Below, one piece after another: positions 14,075 through 18,230 of a stretch of 18,230 nucleotides of DNA; positions within the stretch are counted from its first letter, which is position 1; each line of letters begins with the position of its first letter. A program made the translations under genes and the position numbers. Source of the stretch: an uncultured Eubacteriales bacterium (GTDB lineage: Bacteria; Bacillota; Clostridia; Lachnospirales; Lachnospiraceae); NCBI GenBank assembly GCA_949286775.1, contig CASEDW010000064.1, forward strand, positions 1-18,230, in the 5' to 3' direction. The notes below the pieces were generated by a model. The model was not told the origin of the DNA. It saw only the letters and a list, made by a program, of their open reading frames with translations, and did not search any database.

Positions 14075-14731
14075 TCAAATTAGCTGCTGCTCATTTATCA
14101 TCAGTTTAAACTGAAGCGAGAGTTTTTCGGCAGCTTTTCGGCACAGGATCATTCGCTGCAGGAATATTTCAAAATAATCCATGACAGAGCCGTAATGAGT
14201 ATCAACAGAAAGTTTTAGTTTTATCAGAGAATGCGCTTCGTTGATCTTGAGTTCCGCTTTAGTAACAGAGTAGTTGACACGGTCGTGAATATCAAAATTA
14301 GAAATGTCGCGATTGCGCACACGGTTTCGGCGCACATCGCTTTTGTCCGCGATAATAAGGGCGGCGGCCATAGGGCTGACAGGAACGCCTGTTCCTTCGT
14401 CGTGATTTCCGATAGCGGCGACTATCTGAGCGATTTCATCGGCAGGAAATCCGAGATTATCCAAAATACGAAAAGCCATAACCGCGCCGCTCTGACTGTG
14501 TTCGACACGGTTGACAAGATTTCCGATATCATGCATGAATCCGGCGATTTTAGTGAGCTCGACCATTCTTGCTGGATATCCGAGCGTTTCCATTATATAT
14601 CCGGCTTTTTCAGCTACGTAAGTCACATGAGCAAAACTGTGCTCGGTATAGCCCAGGGCGATAAGAGTTTCATCAGCTGTCTGTATATAAGTCCTTATAT
14701 TTTTGTTGTTTTTTATTTCTTCGTATGTCAA
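14075..14731 (-). CDS. HD-domain phosphohydrolase family protein
   Basis: This 218-residue predicted metal-dependent phosphohydrolase has unknown substrate. The HD motif is complete: H35, H67-D68 (GFMHDIGN) and D129 (IADKSD), with additional H31, H78 and H110-D111 (GNHDE), which could give a second metal site. The C-terminal part (about 145-200) is a separate alpha/beta region with LKINEAHSLIKLKLSVD. The start is TTG at 14731. The TAA directly upstream in frame rules out a longer protein, and GAGGTGG at 14738-14744 is correctly placed, so the rare start is well supported. It converges on the DUF1294 gene and diverges from nadE. Nucleotide or signalling-nucleotide hydrolysis is typical of the superfamily, but the substrate cannot be told. 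Confidence 0.88.
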   Translation of the reverse strand: MTYEEIKNNKNIRTYIQTADETLIALGYTEHSFAHVTYVAEKAGYIMETLGYPARMVELTKIAGFMHDIGNLVNRVEHSQSGAVMAFRILDNLGFPADEIAQIVAAIGNHDEGTGVPVSPMAAALIIADKSDVRRNRVRNRDISNFDIHDRVNYSVTKAELKINEAHSLIKLKLSVDTHYGSVMDYFEIFLQRMILCRKAAEKLSLQFKLMINEQQLI

Positions 14732-14802
14732 TTATATCCACCTCACTTTTCAAATATAAAAAACGTTTATGTCTGTAATATGTCATTGAAATGCACATCC
14801 CT

Positions 14803-14808
14803 ATTATA
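14803..14808 (-). promoter_or_regulatory. candidate -10 of the HD-domain gene
   Basis: The minus strand reads TATAAT here, about 70 bases before the TTG start. No good -35 was found. The 251-base divergent gap (14732-14982) otherwise holds the nadE promoter and AT-rich sequence. Confidence 0.35.
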
Positions 14809-14915
14809 ATAGTAAAAATTTAAATATTTTTATAGCATTAATCAGTAAAAATCTTGTAAAACAAATGCAATTCACATGAAATTCGTGATATCATCAACAT
14901 TGAATCAAAAAAACG

Positions 14916-14944
14916 TTGACAGAAAATTATCAATGTGTTTTAAC
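14916..14944 (+). promoter_or_regulatory. nadE promoter
   Basis: A consensus TTGACA at 14916-14921 is followed after 17 bases by TTTAAC, with TGT directly before it as an extended -10. The start would be near 14951, with a leader of about 30 bases. The -10 matches consensus at four of six positions. Confidence 0.65.
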
Positions 14945-14982
14945 GTAATAGTAGAAGAAATGAGCAGTAAAAGGAGAGAAAC

Positions 14983-15765
14983 ATGCAGACGTACAGTTTT
15001 AACGCAAAAGAGATGAAGGATAAAGTTGTAGAATGGATTAGAGATTTTTTTGAAAAAAACGGACCCGGATGCAACGCTATAGTAGGTATTTCAGGCGGAA
15101 AAGACAGTTCAGTTGTCGCCGCGCTGTGCGTAGAAGCGCTTGGAAAAGACAGGGTTATCGGAGTGCTTATGCCCTGCGGCGATCAGAAGGATATTTATGC
15201 TTCAAGAATGCTTGTTGAACATCTGGGAATAAAGAATATAGAAGTAAATGTAAAAGCTGCTATAGACAGCCTTACGGCAGATATTGAAAATGGAAAGTCA
15301 GATGCTTTAGATATAAAGTTTTCAACGCAGACAAAGACAAACCTTCCGCCGAGAATACGTATGGCAACGCTTTATGCCGTAGGCCAAAGTCTCAACGGAC
15401 GAGTTGCAAATACCTGCAACCTTTCCGAGGATTGGGTAGGATATTCGACACGTTATGGCGACGCGGCGGGAGATTTCAGCCCGCTTTCAAAACTCACGGT
15501 TCAGGAAGTTAAAGCGATAGGAAGAGAGCTCGGACTTCCCAATGAACTTGTGGAAAAAGTTCCTATCGACGGACTTTACAGCGGAAAAACAGATGAGGAC
15601 AATCTTGGATTTACATACGAGATGCTTGACAGATATATACGTACCGGCGAGATTGACGATATGGAAAAGAAAGAAAAGATTGATTCGATGCATGCGCGCA
15701 ATAAATTCAAACTTGAAATGTATCCGATGTTTGAATCCGGCATAGAAACCATAGAAAACATGTAA
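14983..15765 (+). CDS. nadE: NH3-dependent NAD+ synthetase
   Basis: This 260-residue enzyme makes NAD+ from nicotinic acid adenine dinucleotide, ATP and ammonia, the last step of NAD synthesis in the cytoplasm. The N-type ATP pyrophosphatase P-loop is SGGKDSS at 37-43. The downstream block TCNLSEDWVGYSTRYGD and the segment SPLSKLTVQEV are characteristic of NadE, as is DGLYSGKTDEDNLGF near the C-terminus. The length matches the short bacterial form with no glutaminase domain, so free ammonia should be the nitrogen donor. AAGGAG at 14971-14976 is six bases before the ATG. The product is the cofactor used by both hydrogenase complexes in this window, but the gene has its own promoter and no shared regulatory site was found. 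Confidence 0.97.
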   Translation: MQTYSFNAKEMKDKVVEWIRDFFEKNGPGCNAIVGISGGKDSSVVAALCVEALGKDRVIGVLMPCGDQKDIYASRMLVEHLGIKNIEVNVKAAIDSLTADIENGKSDALDIKFSTQTKTNLPPRIRMATLYAVGQSLNGRVANTCNLSEDWVGYSTRYGDAAGDFSPLSKLTVQEVKAIGRELGLPNELVEKVPIDGLYSGKTDEDNLGFTYEMLDRYIRTGEIDDMEKKEKIDSMHARNKFKLEMYPMFESGIETIENM

Positions 15766-15774
15766 AATATTTGC

Positions 15775-15803
15775 TTGTTTTTTTCATTCGGTAATAGTAT
15801 GAT
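15775..15803 (+). promoter_or_regulatory. candidate gpmI promoter
   Basis: TTGTTT at 15775-15780 and TATGAT at 15798-15803 are 17 bases apart (three and five matches). The start would be near 15810, exactly where a leader hairpin begins. Confidence 0.5.
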
Positions 15804-15808
15804 ACCAT

Positions 15809-15854
15809 GGTCAAAGATAAAATATATTTTTCGGGATCAAAATATCTTTTGACC
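15809..15854 (+). promoter_or_regulatory. stem-loop in the gpmI leader
   Basis: GGTCAAAGATA at 15809-15819 pairs with TATCTTTTGACC at 15843-15854 with one bulged A. The 23-base loop is AT-rich and contains TCGGGATC. If transcription begins near 15810 this would be a hairpin at the very 5' end of the mRNA, ending 16 bases before the ribosome binding site. No known riboswitch class is recognised. Confidence 0.5.
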
Positions 15855-15882
15855 TCAACATCAATAAAAAGAGGGTATATAA

Positions 15883-17427
15883 ATGGACAAGAAAACAACT
15901 GTATTAATGATCCTTGACGGATATGGCCTCAGCGACAAAACTGAGCATAATGCCATTGCGGAGGCGAAAAAACCTGTAATGGACAAGCTTATGGCGGAAT
16001 GTCCTTTTGTAAAGGGATACGCAAGCGGTCTTGCGGTAGGCCTTCCTGAAGGACAGATGGGAAACTCCGAAGTTGGCCATCTTAATATGGGAGCGGGAAG
16101 AGTAGTATATCAGGAGCTTACAAGAATAACAAAGTCTATAGAAGACGGAGATTTCTTTGAGAATCCGGAGCTTTTATACGCTATTGACAATGTAAGAGTT
16201 CATGATTCTTCTCTTCATATTTACGGACTTGTTTCCGACGGCGGAGTGCACAGTCATATAACACATCTTTACGGACTTTTAAAACTTGCCAAGAAACAGG
16301 GCGTAAAGAAAGTTTATGTTCACTGCTTCCTGGACGGACGTGACACTCCTCCTACTTCAGGAAAAGAGTATGTCGCTCAGCTTGTAGAAGAGATGAACAA
16401 GATTGGAGTCGGTCAGATAGGAGTAATCAGCGGCAGATATTACGCGATGGACCGAGATAAAAACTGGGATCGTGTAGAGAAAGCATACCGTGCTCTTACT
16501 CTTTCTGAAGGTGAAAACGGAGGCGAGGATCCTGTAGAGGCAATTCAAAAATCATATGACAACGGACTGACAGATGAGTTCATGCTTCCTACAGTAATGT
16601 ACAAAAACGGCGAGCCTGTTGCGAAAATACAGGATGATGATTCTATTATCTTCTTCAACTTCCGCCCTGACCGCGCAAGAGAAATTACAAGGGCGTTCTG
16701 CGATCCGGCATTTAAAGGCTTTGACCGCGGAGAAAAGAAAAAAGTAGTATACGTATGTTTTACGGATTATGATGAAACGATTCCAAATAAACTCGTAGCT
16801 TTCAAAAAAGAGGAGATAAGAAATACATTTGGACAGTTCCTTGCGGCTAATCATCTTACACAGGCAAGAATCGCAGAAACAGAAAAATACGCTCATGTAA
16901 CATTTTTTTTTAACGGCGGCATCGAAGAGCCAAACGAGGGTGAAGACAGAATACTCGTTCCGTCTCCAAAGGTTGCCACATACGATCTTCAGCCTGAAAT
17001 GAGCGCTCCTATCGTATGCGATAAACTTGTTGAAGCTATTGATTCGAAGAAATATGATGTTATCATTGTCAATTTCGCTAATCCTGATATGGTAGGACAT
17101 ACGGGAGTAGAATCAGCGGCGATAAAAGCTATCGAGGCAGTCGATGAATGCGTCGGCAGAGCTGTAGACGCTGTCAAACGAAATGGCGGAGTTATGTTTA
17201 TCTGCGCTGATCACGGAAATGCAGAAATAATGGTCGATGAAGAGACGGGAGCTCCGTTTACAGCTCATACCACAGACCCTGTTCCGTTTATACTTGTAAA
17301 CGCGGATCCTTCATATAAACTTGATGAAAATGGCAAACTCTGCGACATAGTGCCGACACTTATTGATATCATGGGATTGAAGAAACCGGCAGAAATGACC
17401 GGAAGATCTCTTTTAATTCGTGAATAA
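15883..17427 (+). CDS. gpmI: 2,3-bisphosphoglycerate-independent phosphoglycerate mutase
   Basis: This 514-residue Mn-dependent glycolytic enzyme interconverts 3- and 2-phosphoglycerate. It belongs to the alkaline phosphatase superfamily, and the length is normal. ILDGYG at 10-15 supplies the first metal-binding Asp, and GNSEVGH places the phosphoserine nucleophile at S62. Further active-site blocks are DGRDTPP, the FRPDRAR substrate-binding motif, NPDMVGH, CADHGNAE and AHTTDPVP, all intact. A run of nine T residues at 16903-16911 encodes the conserved FFF of TFFFNGG and is in frame. GAGGG at 15871-15875 lies seven bases before the ATG. The gene follows nadE after 117 bases with its own probable promoter and leader hairpin, and precedes secG, a usual Firmicute neighbour. 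Confidence 0.98.
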   Translation: MDKKTTVLMILDGYGLSDKTEHNAIAEAKKPVMDKLMAECPFVKGYASGLAVGLPEGQMGNSEVGHLNMGAGRVVYQELTRITKSIEDGDFFENPELLYAIDNVRVHDSSLHIYGLVSDGGVHSHITHLYGLLKLAKKQGVKKVYVHCFLDGRDTPPTSGKEYVAQLVEEMNKIGVGQIGVISGRYYAMDRDKNWDRVEKAYRALTLSEGENGGEDPVEAIQKSYDNGLTDEFMLPTVMYKNGEPVAKIQDDDSIIFFNFRPDRAREITRAFCDPAFKGFDRGEKKKVVYVCFTDYDETIPNKLVAFKKEEIRNTFGQFLAANHLTQARIAETEKYAHVTFFFNGGIEEPNEGEDRILVPSPKVATYDLQPEMSAPIVCDKLVEAIDSKKYDVIIVNFANPDMVGHTGVESAAIKAIEAVDECVGRAVDAVKRNGGVMFICADHGNAEIMVDEETGAPFTAHTTDPVPFILVNADPSYKLDENGKLCDIVPTLIDIMGLKKPAEMTGRSLLIRE

Positions 17428-17431
17428 TTAC

Positions 17432-17460
17432 TTGCATTAATAAGTGTGCTGTGATACACT
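17432..17460 (+). promoter_or_regulatory. secG promoter within an imperfect palindrome
   Basis: TTGCAT at 17432-17437 and TACACT at 17455-17460 are 17 bases apart, with TGA before the -10. The -10 lies in an imperfect palindrome (17437-17466) whose core is AGTGT/ACACT. The palindrome may be an operator or chance. Confidence 0.5.
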
Positions 17461-17492
17461 ATTTAAAGTGACCATTAAAGGAAGGAAATTTT

Positions 17493-17735
17493 ATGGATAT
17501 CTTAAAAATTGTTTTAACAATTTTATTGGCAATAGACTGCGTAGCCATGATAGCAGTCGTTCTGATGCAGCAGGGCAAGGGTCGCGGACTTGGCGCTTTA
17601 GCCGGCGGAATGACAGCAGATACATATTGGGGCAAAAATAAGGGACGTTCGAAAGAGGGAAACCTCAAAAAGATCACAAGAATACTTGCTGTAGTGTTCT
17701 TTGCACTTGCGATCGTTCTTAATATCATCCATTGA
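17493..17735 (+). CDS. secG: preprotein translocase subunit SecG
   Basis: This 80-residue inner-membrane protein is the small accessory subunit of the SecYEG channel and aids SecA-driven protein export. It shows the family layout of two membrane helices (about 3-22 and 58-78) joined by a cytoplasmic loop with VVLMQQGKGRGLGALAGG, followed by the polar stretch with TYWGKNKGR. AAAGGAAGGA at 17477-17486 precedes the ATG by seven bases from the second AGG. It lies between gpmI and smpB. In many Firmicutes rnr (RNase R) sits between secG and smpB, but here it is absent. A good terminator follows, so secG is probably monocistronic or at the end of a gpmI transcript. Confidence 0.96.
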   Translation: MDILKIVLTILLAIDCVAMIAVVLMQQGKGRGLGALAGGMTADTYWGKNKGRSKEGNLKKITRILAVVFFALAIVLNIIH

Positions 17736-17757
17736 TCTGTTATACTTTTGTTTTCAG

Positions 17758-17789
17758 CTGCTGCGCTTATATAGTGCGGCAGTTTTTTC
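17758..17789 (+). terminator. rho-independent terminator after secG
   Basis: CTGCTGCGCT and AGTGCGGCAG form a ten-base stem with two G-U pairs around TATAT, followed by six T residues and more T-rich sequence. Confidence 0.88.
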
Positions 17790-17806
17790 TTGTTTTGTTT
17801 ATTCTC

Positions 17807-17815
17807 TGTTATCAT
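17807..17815 (+). promoter_or_regulatory. extended -10 promoter of smpB
   Basis: TGT followed by TATCAT (five of six matches) lies 24 bases before the smpB ATG, so the leader would be very short. The -35 region overlaps the T tract of the preceding terminator and is weak. Confidence 0.5.
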
Positions 17816-17838
17816 GTAAGAGTATTGGAGTATTTTAA

Positions 17839-18230
17839 ATGGCTAAAAAATTAGGGACAAAACTCATTGCTAACAATAAAAAAGCGTTTCATGATTATTT
17901 CATAGAAGATACTTATGAAGCAGGCATCGCTCTTCACGGAACAGAAGTAAAATCAATCAGGATGGGAAAGTGTTCCATAAAAGAATCTTTTATAAAGATC
18001 GAAAAAGACGAAATCTTTATCTATGGAATGCATATAAGTCCTTATGAGAAAGGCAATATCTTTAACAGGGATCCGCTAAGGGTCAGAAAGCTTCTGCTTC
18101 ATAAATACGAGATCAGAATGCTTTCGTCAAAGATTGCGGAAAAAGGATATACACTCGTTCCATTAAAGGTTTATCTTAAGGATTCTCTTGTTAAAATCGA
18201 AATAGCGCTGGCAAAAGGCAAAAAGCTCTA
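17839..18230 (+). CDS. smpB: SsrA-binding protein SmpB, truncated by the window end
   Basis: The first 130 codons of SmpB are present and the reading frame is open to the last base. Roughly 25 residues of the C-terminal tail are outside the window, given the usual length near 155. SmpB binds tmRNA and delivers it to stalled ribosomes for trans-translation and tagging of incomplete proteins. Recognisable parts are the start MAKKLGTKLIANNKKAFHDY, GIALHGTEVKSIR, the central HISPYEKGN, the LLLHKYEI segment, EKGYTLVPLKVY and IEIALAKGKK, where the window ends just before the expected YDKR. GGAG at 17827-17830 is eight bases before the ATG. The tmRNA gene ssrA is often nearby in Firmicutes and may lie just downstream. 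Confidence 0.96.
   Translation, partial: MAKKLGTKLIANNKKAFHDYFIEDTYEAGIALHGTEVKSIRMGKCSIKESFIKIEKDEIFIYGMHISPYEKGNIFNRDPLRVRKLLLHKYEIRMLSSKIAEKGYTLVPLKVYLKDSLVKIEIALAKGKKL

Noticed and set aside
14231..14809. Long plus-strand open frame opposite the HD-domain gene
   Set aside because: The minus-strand frame has a full HD motif and a good ribosome binding site. The plus-strand product has no recognisable domain and no ribosome binding site was evident.
16903..16911. Run of nine T residues in gpmI as a frameshift or phase-variation site
   Set aside because: It encodes the conserved FFF of TFFFNGG, and the frame continues correctly to the active-site motifs and a normal stop.

Overview
The window looks like a chromosomal segment of a strictly anaerobic, hydrogen-metabolising Firmicute of the class Clostridia. 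This rests on low-to-moderate G+C, strong AGGAGG-type ribosome binding sites, two NAD-linked [FeFe]-hydrogenase operons, a preQ1-I riboswitch in front of a QueT transporter gene, and a gpmI-secG-smpB run typical of Firmicutes. Genus cannot be fixed from the sequence. No phage, insertion sequence, CRISPR array, tRNA or rRNA was found, and no gene-free stretch exceeds about 280 bases.

Layout. (1) 106-4588, plus strand: a four-gene operon, hndABCD-like. It encodes a NuoE-like [2Fe-2S] subunit, a small [2Fe-2S] thioredoxin-fold protein, a NuoF-like flavoprotein with a C-terminal 2x[4Fe-4S] domain, and an M3-type [FeFe]-hydrogenase. It ends in a clear terminator. (2) 4700-7774: leuS, then a zinc-ribbon membrane protein, each with its own good extended -10 promoter. 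(3) 8052-12109: a second, three-gene NAD-linked [FeFe]-hydrogenase operon (hydCBA-like). Its promoter overlaps a Rex-like operator, and terminators with near-identical arms lie on both sides. (4) 12228-13862: a convergent Nudix hydrolase gene, then a preQ1-I riboswitch with queT, then a DUF1294 membrane protein. (5) 13863-14074: a short intergenic region unusually rich in inverted repeats. (6) 14075-14731, minus strand: an HD-domain phosphohydrolase with a TTG start. (7) 14983-18230: nadE, gpmI, secG and a smpB gene cut by the window end.

How the genes work together. The two hydrogenase complexes are both built to exchange electrons between NAD(P)H, probably ferredoxin, and protons/H2. By family precedent they are candidates for electron bifurcation or confurcation. 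They are clearly different lineages rather than a recent duplication: subunit number differs, the NADH-pocket loops of the flavoproteins differ, and H-cluster-pocket residues and the C-terminus of the catalytic subunits differ. A Rex-like site at the second operon suggests NADH/NAD+ control. NAD synthetase and a probable ADP-ribose pyrophosphatase lie nearby, but each has its own promoter, so a functional link is only suggestive. The rest is ordinary housekeeping: tRNA charging, queuosine-precursor uptake, glycolysis, protein secretion and trans-translation.
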